Shown: positions 9,004 through 15,743, counted from the first letter of the stretch. The stretch is 64,000 bases of DNA from an uncultured Prevotellaceae bacterium (GCA_902788605.1 CADAKX010000011.1:1-64000); one strand, 5' to 3'. A program made the numbers and translations. The notes: a model not told the origin generated them from the sequence alone.

Positions 9004-9254
9004 TCAAAAAGAAAACAAGAGATCTTCAATAGAGTTAGTTTAAAGGTAAAAGATTGAGCCTTGTGAAAGGCGAGAAAGAGAAAGTATAGAAAGAGTTAGT
9101 AAATGTTTTTTAGGTTAGATTGTTTTAGGACAGTAGGTATTAGTAAGGTAAGACAAAAGATTTGTTGAAAGGGTAACAAAAGTAGAATAAGGTTTTTAGT
9201 TATTAATATCGAAATGCAGGTCAAGGTGAGAGAACCAAGACCTGTTTTTTTTTT
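9004..9254 (+). ncRNA. Non-coding RNA, copy 1
   Basis: A transcript of about 250 nt is bounded by the -7 box at 8991-8998 and a terminator: stem CAGGTC/GACCTG (9217-9222 with 9239-9244), inner GGT/ACC, then ten T. It contains no convincing ORF. An internal hairpin GCCTT-GTGA-AAGGC with a GNRA-type loop is visible, and the rest is purine-rich. A 6S-like or Bacteroidales-1-type RNA is one possibility because those have the same promoter-to-terminator layout, but I could not match any family consensus. Confidence 0.7.
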
Positions 9255-9375
9255 GCCTAAAAAATTGTTGTGTGCGAACACAATGGCTTGATTTTAGTCA
9301 ATAATAGCGCCTTTTTTCATCAAAATGCGAAGAAAGTTGATACAACATATTGATTTTCGTCGTACCTTTGCATCG

Positions 9376-9619
9376 TCAAAAGAAAACAAGAGATCTTCAA
9401 TAGAGTTAGTTTAAAGGTAAAAGATTGAGCCTTGTGAAAGGCGAGAAAGAGAAAGTATAGAAAGAGTTAGTAAATGGGTTAGATTGTTTTAGGACGGTAG
9501 GTATTAGTAAGGTAAGACAAAAGATTTGTTGAAAGGGTAACAAAAGTAGAAAAAGGTTTTTAGTTATTAATATCGTAAAATGCAGGTCAAGGTGAGAGAA
9601 CCAAGACCTGCTTTTTTTT
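9376..9619 (+). ncRNA. Non-coding RNA, copy 2
   Basis: Second copy of the unit, about 244 nt, with the -7 box TACCTTTG at 9363-9370 and a terminator stem GCAGGTC/GACCTGC (9582-9588 with 9605-9611) followed by eight T. It differs from copy 1 by a 7-nt deletion and a few substitutions. The GTGA-loop hairpin and the terminator are conserved, suggesting both copies are still transcribed RNAs. The RAYT-like gene starts shortly downstream with its own promoter. Confidence 0.65.
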
Positions 9620-9685
9620 GTGTCAACAAAAATTTTTACCGTTCATAAGATATTGAGCGGAAATTTTTGTACCTTTGCGCTCCGT

Positions 9686-10921
9686 ATGACAGGCAAGGAA
9701 TATAGAAAGCCAACGGAGCATAACATGAAGCGGCGTAGCCATATGCATGACTATAGCCACAGCGGCTTATACCATATCACGATTAGCACAGCGAAGGATC
9801 TGCATCAGCCACTGGGACAGATGGCCGGCAGGCTGGACAAACCCGATGGTGACAGTGAGGCGCCGCATGTGGTGCTATCGCCGCTGGGACAGATGGTGGA
9901 GCAGGAGCTAACGAAGAGCATCCAGCAGTATTACCCGATGCTCAAGGTTCTGGATTATGTCATTATGCCCGAGCATATCCATTTCCTGCTGGTGGCCTAC
10001 AGGAATGTGGTATCGAGGAGTGGCAGGCCCACGCATCTGGGGCAGGTCATCGCTGGCTTCAAATACGGATGCAATAAGCGCTATTGGGTTATGACGGGAA
10101 GGGGGCTGCTAGCAATAACCCCGGCGGCCGAACCGAATAACAACCCGGCGGCAGAACCGCCGGGCACGCTGCGTGAAGGGCCGGGCAGTGTGCTTAGCGG
10201 TTTGGCCGCTAAGCCAGCTGCCGCTAAGTCGGCGGCGCCGCCCCTTTTTGATAGCGGCTATTGCGACGTGATGCCTATTGACGAGGCGCAGCTGGAGAAA
10301 CAGCGCGCTTATATCCGCAATAATCCGCGCAACCGCCTACTGCGCATGTCTAACCGCTCATGGCTGCTGCCCCAGCGCATGTGCGTAGAGACGCATCTGT
10401 CGCTGCGCGCCTTAAAGGGCTATCTACTGCGTGAATGCCCGCCTTCGCAAATGACGGATGAGGTATGGCTGCGCATCTCCGAGCTGCTGCTGGTGAAGGA
10501 CGGCATGATATATTGCGACCGCTACGGCAGCGATGAGCTGCTTGCTAAGCGCCTGCTGCCCGTGGTGTGTCATCGGAAGGACGCGGCTTTGCATGATATG
10601 CAGCAGCAGCGCTGTATGGATGCTGCCGATGAGGGCGATGTGTTGGTGTCGGCGCGTATCGCTAGGCGCGAGCAGATCATCATGGCGGCTCTACAGAAGC
10701 AAACATACCCCGTGGTCCTCATTGCTGACAATGGTTTTCCTGAGATTTTCCATCCGTCGGAGGAGAAGCAGACGCTGTGCGCTGCAGGCCGACTCCTGCT
10801 GCTGACGCCCTGGAAATACCACTATAGAAAGGCCGATGAGGGCATCACCGTGGCGGAATGTAAGACGATGAACTGCATCACTCAGGCCGTTTGCAGACTG
10901 AGGGATGACTGGTGGACTTGA
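9686..10921 (+). CDS. RAYT-like Y1 (HUH) transposase with a C-terminal DprA/LOG-like domain
   Basis: A 411-residue protein. The N-terminal ~150 residues are a Y1/IS200-type domain: SGLYHITISTA, the HUH pair in PEHIHFLL (His97, His99) and candidate catalytic tyrosines in GFKYGCNKRYW (Tyr127, Tyr133). A low-complexity Ala/Pro-rich insert (residues ~150-190) interrupts it before the usual ending RAYIRNNPRNRLLR. A second domain (residues ~285-411) reads like a Rossmann DprA/LOG-type fold: VLVSARIARREQ, YPVVLIADNGFPE, CAAGRLLLLTPW. It has no flanking inverted repeats and looks like a domesticated or REP-associated transposase. The start at 9686 lies 8 nt after the -7 box TACCTTTG (9670-9677); the ATG at 9725 (MKRRSHMHDY) is an alternative. 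The gene is GC-rich compared with the AT-rich island around it. Confidence 0.75.
   Translation: MTGKEYRKPTEHNMKRRSHMHDYSHSGLYHITISTAKDLHQPLGQMAGRLDKPDGDSEAPHVVLSPLGQMVEQELTKSIQQYYPMLKVLDYVIMPEHIHFLLVAYRNVVSRSGRPTHLGQVIAGFKYGCNKRYWVMTGRGLLAITPAAEPNNNPAAEPPGTLREGPGSVLSGLAAKPAAAKSAAPPLFDSGYCDVMPIDEAQLEKQRAYIRNNPRNRLLRMSNRSWLLPQRMCVETHLSLRALKGYLLRECPPSQMTDEVWLRISELLLVKDGMIYCDRYGSDELLAKRLLPVVCHRKDAALHDMQQQRCMDAADEGDVLVSARIARREQIIMAALQKQTYPVVLIADNGFPEIFHPSEEKQTLCAAGRLLLLTPWKYHYRKADEGITVAECKTMNCITQAVCRLRDDWWT
10144..10213. repeat. Two perfect hairpins inside the transposase linker
   Basis: CCCGGCGG/CCGCCGGG (10144-10151 with 10157-10164, loop CAGAA) and CTTAGCGG/CCGCTAAG (10193-10200 with 10206-10213, loop TTTGG) lie in the codons for the Ala/Pro-rich insert. 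They resemble REP-type palindromes inserted in frame. Confidence 0.7.
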
Positions 10922-10973
10922 GTGGAACTGTGCTAGCCGACATTTCCTCATTTATTTTGTTTAAAATAAGCAT

Positions 10974-11365
10974 AAGCCATCACACTCTATGCTAATATAC
11001 TGATTTGCAGGCAGTAAAGATGTGATGGCTTGCCTGCTAAGCCGTCACGTTGCCATCACAATTTGTTGTTTTTGGCAAAATAATTGTCATTGTGCCGATT
11101 CTTGTCTTACTTGTTTCAGAGTAGTATCACACACGGGAACAACTTGTTGCATATGATGTAACTAACAGTTCCGCCAATGGGAACTATTAGTTCCATTCGT
11201 ATGAGCTATTGTGAAACACGCTTTGTACCAGAGTGTTAAGCCTACTTTTTATCGATATTATACAATTGGAAGAGATGATGTGATGGTTGTGTGATGGCTT
11301 ATAGGCATAGCCATCACGTGTTAATTTGTAGAATATCAGAGTGTTAGGTTGCTATGTGACGGCTT
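10974..11365. repeat. Cluster of GTGAYGGCTT motifs in a gene-free stretch
   Basis: The 620 bp after the transposase gene hold no credible gene. Near-identical copies of GTGATGGCTT occur in both orientations at 10974-10983, 11022-11031, 11039-11048, 11050-11059, 11280-11288, 11291-11300, 11307-11316 and 11356-11365. An AGTTCC/GGGAACT pair lies near 11167-11185. The density suggests a binding-site cluster or the remnant of a mobile-element regulatory region. Confidence 0.6.
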
Positions 11366-11544
11366 AAGCTAATTTTATGATTGATTTTTGTAAATAACAA
11401 ATTAATTTTTGTGATACCATCAAATCTTTTAACTACATAATCTTTCTATTTTTAATATCACTTTGTCACTTAGCTTGTAATTGCAAGATATATAGTTGGT
11501 TAGGTGGTGATATCAGTACCATAAAATCTTTCGTAGAAGATATG

Positions 11545-11697
11545 AAAAAAAAGCCACCTTAAAGGTAGCTTTTAAATGGGTAGTGTCGATATAGTCTTGC
11601 CCTCTCGGGATTCTCCCCGGATAGTCAAAACAATGGAGTAGTGTCGATCAAGTCTTGCTCCCCGCACTCAGCGGCGTAGTCAAAATAATGCTTTGAC
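11545..11697 (-). ncRNA. Small RNA with two repeat units, left of the nuclease gene
   Basis: On the minus strand a full promoter (TTTG at 11730-11733, 20-bp spacer, TATCTTTG at 11702-11709) is followed by about 150 nt and a terminator (stem AAAAGC/GCTTTT with inner ACCT/AGGT, 11549-11573, then eight T). The RNA holds two ~58-nt units (11639-11692 and 11581-11634). Each begins TTTGACTA, then carries a short hairpin (CGGG/CCCG in one, CCGC/GCGG in the other) and a second stem (GGG/CCC in one, GAG/CTC in the other) around TCGA. The stem changes are compensatory. No ORF was found, and no Rfam family is recognised. Confidence 0.75.
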
Positions 11698-11783
11698 GCT
11701 GCAAAGATAGAAATATTTAGTATATCTTCCAAACTTTTCCCAACTTTTCTTTGTTTAGATGATAATTTTACAAATTTAATATG

Positions 11784-11791
11784 TACCTTTG
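11784..11791 (+). promoter_or_regulatory. -7 box of the CdiA-CT-like nuclease gene
   Basis: TACCTTTG ends 8 nt before the ATG at 11800, implying a leaderless or very short-leader mRNA. It is divergent from the small RNA promoter at 11702-11733. Confidence 0.6.
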
Positions 11792-11799
11792 CAGATTGT

Positions 11800-12432
11800 A
11801 TGAAACCGATGATCATTGAAGATAATTTCTTAGATTTTGAACCGTTTGAAGAAGATGGCTCCGTGCTGTTGGCAGCGGAGACCTCGTGGAGAGGTTTTGC
11901 TGACGAGTTGCTTGAGTTGCACTATCTGAAAGGCGCCCAGTTTATCAGGCAATTGAAACTTATTATCAACTCAGGTGAGTTCTATCCAATTGCTGGTGAA
12001 AACGAAATCTTTAGTGCTATTGGTGAAAAATGTGATGACCTCGATAATTTGCTTAATGCAGCGCTCAAGGCTGTAGAACATGGCTATCGTGTCTATATAC
12101 TACCTAATCCGAAGAGTTGTCGTACAGCCGATTTTATTTTTGAAAAGAAAGGTATCCTCGGACTCTATGATTTGAAAACGGTCTACGGAAAAGGTTCCGT
12201 AGGGACACAGTTGCTTGATTCCATTGGACAGACAAATCGCGTTATATTGAATATGCTAACAGACTATAATGCGCGCCTTCTAGCCAAGGACATACGACGA
12301 TATTTTGAGTGGAATTCTGATGCTATAGAAGTTTTGATTATGAAGGGCTCACGCACAATCTCCGTTAAACGTGAGGATACACTTGGTCAATCCTATATCA
12401 GGAACTTTATGATGAAGTACAAACAAAAATAA
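11800..12432 (+). CDS. Stand-alone CdiA-CT-like PD-(D/E)XK nuclease (candidate toxin)
   Basis: A 210-residue soluble protein. The C-terminal half has the layout of contact-dependent-inhibition tRNase domains: LLNAALKAVEHGYRVYILPN, then Asp111 (TADFIF), the D-x-K pair Asp124/Lys126 (GLYDLKT) and Gln144 (SIGQTNRV), consistent with a PD-(D/E)XK active site. Such domains are normally the tail of a large secreted protein or a phage head protein. Here there is no delivery module and no adjacent immunity gene on either side. Two small RNA genes of one family flank it on the opposite strand, and the right-hand RNA's terminator overlaps its stop codon. Codons are AT-rich relative to the core genes, suggesting transfer. 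Nuclease activity and toxicity are inferred. Confidence 0.6.
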   Translation: MKPMIIEDNFLDFEPFEEDGSVLLAAETSWRGFADELLELHYLKGAQFIRQLKLIINSGEFYPIAGENEIFSAIGEKCDDLDNLLNAALKAVEHGYRVYILPNPKSCRTADFIFEKKGILGLYDLKTVYGKGSVGTQLLDSIGQTNRVILNMLTDYNARLLAKDIRRYFEWNSDAIEVLIMKGSRTISVKREDTLGQSYIRNFMMKYKQK

Positions 12433-12533
12433 AGAGCAATCGCAGAACGACGGCTCTCTATAAATTGGGCAGTATCGATAAAGCCTTACCCCACGCGGGA
12501 TTCTACCCGGATAGTCAAAAACAAATGTTCTGA
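12424..12533 (-). ncRNA. Small RNA with one repeat unit, right of the nuclease gene
   Basis: Minus-strand promoter TTTG (12567-12570), 20-bp spacer, TATCTTTG (12539-12546). The start of the RNA (GCAGCGTCA) is nearly identical to the left-hand RNA. One unit follows (12470-12520) with hairpin CGGG/CCCG and second stem GGG/CCC around TCGA. A terminator (GAGC/GCTC, 12434-12437 with 12453-12456) then leads to a T-rich run. Its 3' end overlaps the last codons of the nuclease gene, so the two transcripts are complementary there. Confidence 0.75.
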
Positions 12534-12647
12534 CGCTGCAAAGATAGGAAGTATTTTCGTAAATTCCAAATTTCTTGATAGAAATCTTTTGTTTTTTGTA
12601 TGTAGTTCACGTTCATTACCCTTTTTTCTTAGAAAAACACGAAATCG

Positions 12648-12679
12648 TTTTGTTGTTAAATAAATAATTACTATCTTTG
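12648..12679 (+). promoter_or_regulatory. Promoter of the structured leader and HsdR_N-like gene
   Basis: TTTTG (12648-12652), a 19-bp spacer, then TATCTTTG (12672-12679). This is a full match to the Bacteroidetes consensus. Transcription should start near 12685. Confidence 0.8.
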
Positions 12680-12684
12680 CCCCT

Positions 12685-12966
12685 TGAAGACTGGCATAAG
12701 CCTCGGCGGAGGTGCTGGTATGACTTTTGTGGAAAATAATAGAAGCGTTATGCGCGTCTTGCGTTCTGAAACCTGAGAAATTTCAAAAATGTGGCAAGAG
12801 TACATGATAGCTTCCATGCGTTAGCGTGGATGCTGTTTCTCTCTCTCACATTTGGTTTTCTCAGGACCTCAGGACAGAGAAGTGGATACAGTACCACGCT
12901 TCTCACGTAAATAATGATATCTTCTGAGGGACTGGGAAGATAGAGTTTAGAAAAAACGATATTACT
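12685..12966 (+). ncRNA. Structured 280-nt leader RNA upstream of the HsdR_N-like gene
   Basis: The 5' untranslated region contains five or more stems. CCTC/GAGG is at 12701-12712. A long composite arm has a 9-bp base (12772-12780 with 12857-12865), a 7-bp segment (12787-12793 with 12847-12853) and a tip (12809-12834) made of AGC/GCT, a T-T mismatch and a 7-bp stem with a GTTA loop. GAGAA+GTGG pairs with CCAC+TTCTC (12877-12904). A 7-bp stem TATCTTC/GAAGATA (12918-12942) ends 24 nt before the ATG. Such density is far above other leaders in the window. It could be a cis-regulator, or an RNA partner of the protein. Confidence 0.65.
12720..12776 (+). CDS. Possible 18-codon leader peptide
   Basis: An ATG-initiated frame encodes MTFVENNRSVMRVLRSET and stops at 12774-12776, exactly inside the 5' strand of the long composite hairpin. 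The frame is also open upstream to a TTG near the predicted transcription start. An upstream ORF whose stop overlaps a major stem resembles translation-coupled attenuation. Whether it is translated is unknown. Confidence 0.3.
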   Translation: MTFVENNRSVMRVLRSET

Positions 12967-14055
12967 ATGGACTTTAAAGACTCTATTTTACAATTGTCAA
13001 AACGAGTTACATCGCTAAAAGAATCTATTCAAACGGAGGAGGCTACAAAAAATGCATTTATAATGCCTTTCATCCAAATTCTTGGATATGATGTTTTTAA
13101 TCCATTGGAGGTGGTTCCTGAGATGGATTGTGATATTACTAAGAAAAAGGGAGAAAAAATCGACTATGCTATCATGAAAGATGGCTCACCAATTATGCTT
13201 ATTGAATGTAAGCATTGGAAACAAGACTTAAATCTTCATGACAACCAATTGAAGCGATATTATGTAGCCTCTAAGGCGAAGTTTGGTGTATTAACTAACG
13301 GTATTGTTTATAGATTCTACACAGACTTGATAAAGGAAAACATAATGGACGATGTTCCTTTCCTCGAGATTAATTTGGAAAAAATCAGAGAAGCGCAAAT
13401 TGAGGAAATAAAGAAGTTCTGTAAAGAGAACTTTGACTTGGACGATATTCTGAGTAGTGCTAGCGAGCTAAAATATATGTCAGAAGTAAAGAAGGTTATC
13501 CGTTCGGAATTTGAAGAGCCTTCTCCTGAACTCGTAAAATTGCTAACCAAACGTGTCTATGAGGGTATTGTTACGCAGAAGATATTGGATCAATTCACGG
13601 ATATCGTTTTGAGAGCCTTGAAGAGTCATATTAATGACGTTATGAGCGAAAAACTTGGTATTGCTATAAAGGTTACAGAAGCTGCAGGCGCTCCTATTCA
13701 AAAATCATCAACTGCTGTGGAACAGAAGGAAGAAGAACAGAAGGAAGAAGATAAATCTTCAAAAATAGTAACGACAGTGGAAGAGTTGGAAGGATACTAT
13801 ATTGTAAAGAGTATAGTATGCGAAGTTATTTCTTCGGAGCGAGTAACTTATCGCGATTCTCAATCTTACTTCGCAATCTTTGCTGACGACAATAATCGTA
13901 GACCCATTTGTAGATTGCATTTCAATAACCTAAGCAATAAACGCATAGGCTTTGTTGATGAAAACAGAAATGAGCAGATGGAATCCATAGATAAGTTAGA
14001 TGATATTTATAACTTCAAAAAACAGCTGATAGAAGCCGCGAAAAGATATGTATAA
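12967..14055 (+). CDS. HsdR_N-like PD-(D/E)XK nuclease-domain protein
   Basis: A 362-residue soluble protein. Residues ~20-120 form a type I restriction R-subunit N-terminal nuclease domain: LGYDVFNPLEVVPEM, Asp66 (KIDYAI), Glu80-x-Lys82 (LIECKHW) and Gln94-x-x-x-Tyr98 (NQLKRYYV). No helicase motor follows, and no hsdM or hsdS gene is nearby, so it is an orphan. A helical middle (to ~230) and an acidic Glu/Lys-rich linker (~230-262) lead to a C-terminal domain containing YFAIFADDNNRRPICRLHF. Proteins of this type occur in defence islands and phages. AT-rich codons and the structured leader set it apart from core neighbours. It has its own promoter and terminator. Confidence 0.75.
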   Translation: MDFKDSILQLSKRVTSLKESIQTEEATKNAFIMPFIQILGYDVFNPLEVVPEMDCDITKKKGEKIDYAIMKDGSPIMLIECKHWKQDLNLHDNQLKRYYVASKAKFGVLTNGIVYRFYTDLIKENIMDDVPFLEINLEKIREAQIEEIKKFCKENFDLDDILSSASELKYMSEVKKVIRSEFEEPSPELVKLLTKRVYEGIVTQKILDQFTDIVLRALKSHINDVMSEKLGIAIKVTEAAGAPIQKSSTAVEQKEEEQKEEDKSSKIVTTVEELEGYYIVKSIVCEVISSERVTYRDSQSYFAIFADDNNRRPICRLHFNNLSNKRIGFVDENRNEQMESIDKLDDIYNFKKQLIEAAKRYV

Positions 14056-14091
14056 ATAGACATACTAAAACGTATCTTTACAAATGATAAT

Positions 14092-14136
14092 ATAATGCTG
14101 GTATTGGTGCTAATCAATACTGGCATTATAATTTCT
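14092..14136 (+). terminator. Terminator of the HsdR_N-like gene
   Basis: A 15-bp stem (14092-14106 with 14115-14129, two G-U pairs) with an 8-nt loop is followed by AATTTCTT. Confidence 0.75.
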
Positions 14137-14210
14137 TAGTGGTTTTCTTTTCAATCATTGTGCTCAGAAAATGATATCGCCTTCATTGAGTCGATGATTA
14201 AGCCAATGGA

Positions 14211-14257
14211 ATAATTAACTTCGCCCTCAGCAAAGAGCAGACTGCTGGGGGCGAAGT
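14211..14257 (-). terminator. Terminator of the 85-residue gene
   Basis: A 15-bp stem (14218-14232 with 14243-14257, one G-U pair) is followed on the minus strand by TTAATTATT. Confidence 0.75.
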
Positions 14258-14274
14258 CTATTATGTTGATGACG

Positions 14275-14532
14275 TTATCGGATAGCTACAAGCCGATTGC
14301 CTAAGATGTCGTATTGGATGGGGTTGGCGAAAGAAATCGCTTTGCCATCGCAAATTGTTGTGATGTCAATGCCTCGACGTTGGAATTCGTCGATGAGTGC
14401 CTGGTCGTGATAGGAACGCATGCTGGTCCAGCCTCGATTGCCAATCAGGGTGTTGAATGTGTTAACTAACTCTGGGATTTGCATGTCTGCGAACTGCAGG
14501 GCATACTTTGTGTAATAAATGTGCTGTTGCAT
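14275..14532 (-). CDS. Small hypothetical protein of accessory-region type
   Basis: An 85-residue soluble protein starting MQQHIYYTKYALQFADMQ, with a middle LVNTFNTLIGNRGWTSMRSY and a basic/hydrophobic end. No known domain is recognised; small proteins with this look occur in Bacteroidetes mobile regions. The frame is open 47 codons further upstream, but the promoter (minus-strand TTTG at 14671-14674, 20-bp spacer, TATCTTTG at 14643-14650) and the leader of about 105 nt favour the start at 14532. The leader contains a CTCG/CGAG hairpin. Confidence 0.65.
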   Translation of the reverse strand: MQQHIYYTKYALQFADMQIPELVNTFNTLIGNRGWTSMRSYHDQALIDEFQRRGIDITTICDGKAISFANPIQYDILGNRLVAIR

Positions 14533-14642
14533 AATTTGGAATGTTTTTGAAGTTAATACTACCACATCGTACTGACCACCGTGGCTTCCAATGCTCGGTT
14601 GGCGAGTCCATCCTAAGATGACTGCTCTTGATGTTTCGAGTG

Positions 14643-14674
14643 CAAAGATACGCCTTTTGAGGGATAAAAGCAAA
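14643..14674 (-). promoter_or_regulatory. Promoter of the 85-residue gene
   Basis: Minus strand TTTG (14671-14674), a 20-bp spacer and TATCTTTG (14643-14650). It is divergent from the GH43 promoter only 20 bp away. Confidence 0.75.
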
Positions 14675-14694
14675 TAATTACGCTTTTAAATTAT

Positions 14695-14725
14695 TTGGTG
14701 GTATAAGATTTTATACCTATCTTTG
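14695..14725 (+). promoter_or_regulatory. GH43 promoter with an operator-like dyad in the spacer
   Basis: TTTG (14695-14698), a 19-bp spacer and TATCTTTG (14718-14725). The spacer contains the perfect inverted repeat GGTATAA/TTATACC (14700-14706 with 14711-14717, centre GATT), ending directly at the -7 box. A DNA-binding dimer here would block or remodel the promoter. Confidence 0.7.
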
Positions 14726-14742
14726 CATCATTAAAGCTAAAG

Positions 14743-15738
14743 ATGAGACTTATGAAAAGAACCTTTCTCGCAGCCTGCACGCTGTTGTTGGCTGTTGCAC
14801 TGCAAGCGCAAAAGCGCGTGAACAACCGTATGTATAACCCTGACCCGGCTCCTGTGGTATCGGGCGACCGCCTCTATGTGTTTACAGGGCATGACCTGGA
14901 CACGGCAACGTATTTCCGTATGCCCGACTGGCAGGTGTTTTCGACAACGGACATGGAGCACTGGACTGATCACGGCATCGTGTTGACCACGGCGAACTTT
15001 AAATGGGCCAAGCAGGGTGACAATGCCTGGGCTTCGCAGGCCATCGAACGCAATGGTAAGTGGTACTGGTATGTGGCTGCTGAGGATACCGCTAAGGGGT
15101 TGCACGGCATCGGCGTGGCTGTGGCGGACCGTCCTGAGGGGCCTTGGACTGACCCCATAGGAAAGCCACTGATTCCTGGCGACTGGGGATTTATTGACCC
15201 CACGGTGTTTATCGACGACGACGGGCAGGCGTGGCTCTTCTGGGGTAACAATGGCTGCTGGTATGCGAAGTTGAACGAGGATATGATCAGCATCGACAAG
15301 AGTTTTGCCAACAACGGCATCTGCGACATGCGACCCATGTTGGACGACGAGGCGCAGTTTGGACCGAAATGTCTGAAGATGGACTATCAGCTTCACAAGA
15401 AGGTGATGAAGACGGGTTTTGAGGAAGCGCCGTGGATCTATAAGATTGGCGATACTTACTTCCTGGAGTATGCAGCGGGTGGCGTGCCTGAGCATTGGGC
15501 TTATTCGACAGCGAAGAGCATCCATGGGCCGTGGCACTATGAAGGTCGCATCACGGATGAGTCGCCGGGTTCTTTCACCATCCACGGTGGTACCATTGAC
15601 TTCAAGGGAAAGTCATACCTGTTCTATCACGACGGTATCCCCTCTGGTGGCAATGGCTTCCGTCGCACCACGGCCTTCCGCGAGTTTAAGCGCATGAAGG
15701 ATGGGCGAATACCAAAGATAAATATCGGAACAAAATGA
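14743..15738 (+). CDS. Glycoside hydrolase family 43 enzyme, single-domain
   Basis: A 331-residue secreted five-bladed beta-propeller hydrolase, probably an arabinofuranosidase or xylosidase. It has a signal peptide (KRTFLAACTLLLAVALQAQ). The GH43 triad is visible: the base Asp in YNPDPAPVV, the pKa-modulating Asp in GFIDPTVFIDDDGQ and the acid Glu in FEEAPWIYKIG. There is no accessory carbohydrate-binding module. The start is either 14743 (MRLMKRTF) or 14752. It has its own promoter with an operator-like dyad and its own terminator. It is the first of three GH43 genes in 10 kb; the substrate is inferred only from the family. Confidence 0.9.
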   Translation: MRLMKRTFLAACTLLLAVALQAQKRVNNRMYNPDPAPVVSGDRLYVFTGHDLDTATYFRMPDWQVFSTTDMEHWTDHGIVLTTANFKWAKQGDNAWASQAIERNGKWYWYVAAEDTAKGLHGIGVAVADRPEGPWTDPIGKPLIPGDWGFIDPTVFIDDDGQAWLFWGNNGCWYAKLNEDMISIDKSFANNGICDMRPMLDDEAQFGPKCLKMDYQLHKKVMKTGFEEAPWIYKIGDTYFLEYAAGGVPEHWAYSTAKSIHGPWHYEGRITDESPGSFTIHGGTIDFKGKSYLFYHDGIPSGGNGFRRTTAFREFKRMKDGRIPKINIGTK

Positions 15739-15743
15739 ATCTT

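Larger units (their letters stand above)
8888..9619. repeat. 372-bp tandem duplication covering the rsmA tail and an ncRNA unit
   Basis: Two near-identical copies start at about 8888 and about 9259. The shared anchor TTGTGTGCGAACACA begins at 8896 and 9268, a period of 372 bp. Each copy holds the last codons of rsmA, an upstream region, a promoter, a ~245-250-nt transcribed region and a terminator. Copy 2 lacks 7 nt (TTTTTTA) near the middle and has scattered substitutions, concentrated in the promoter-proximal dyad. Confidence 0.9.

Noticed and set aside
9004-9619. Assignment of the duplicated RNA to 6S or Bacteroidales-1
   Set aside because: Only the promoter-to-terminator layout fits; I could not match a consensus structure, so it is left unnamed.
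11545-12533. Classic type III toxin-antitoxin locus
   Set aside because: The repeat RNAs are on the opposite strand and the protein lacks ToxN-type features, so the label is not supported.
12685-12966. Retron msr-msd
   Set aside because: No reverse transcriptase gene is present in or near the island.
14140-14214. Possible C-terminal gene remnant ending IAFIESMIKPME
   Set aside because: Only 24 codons long, between two terminators. Too short to support a pseudogene call.
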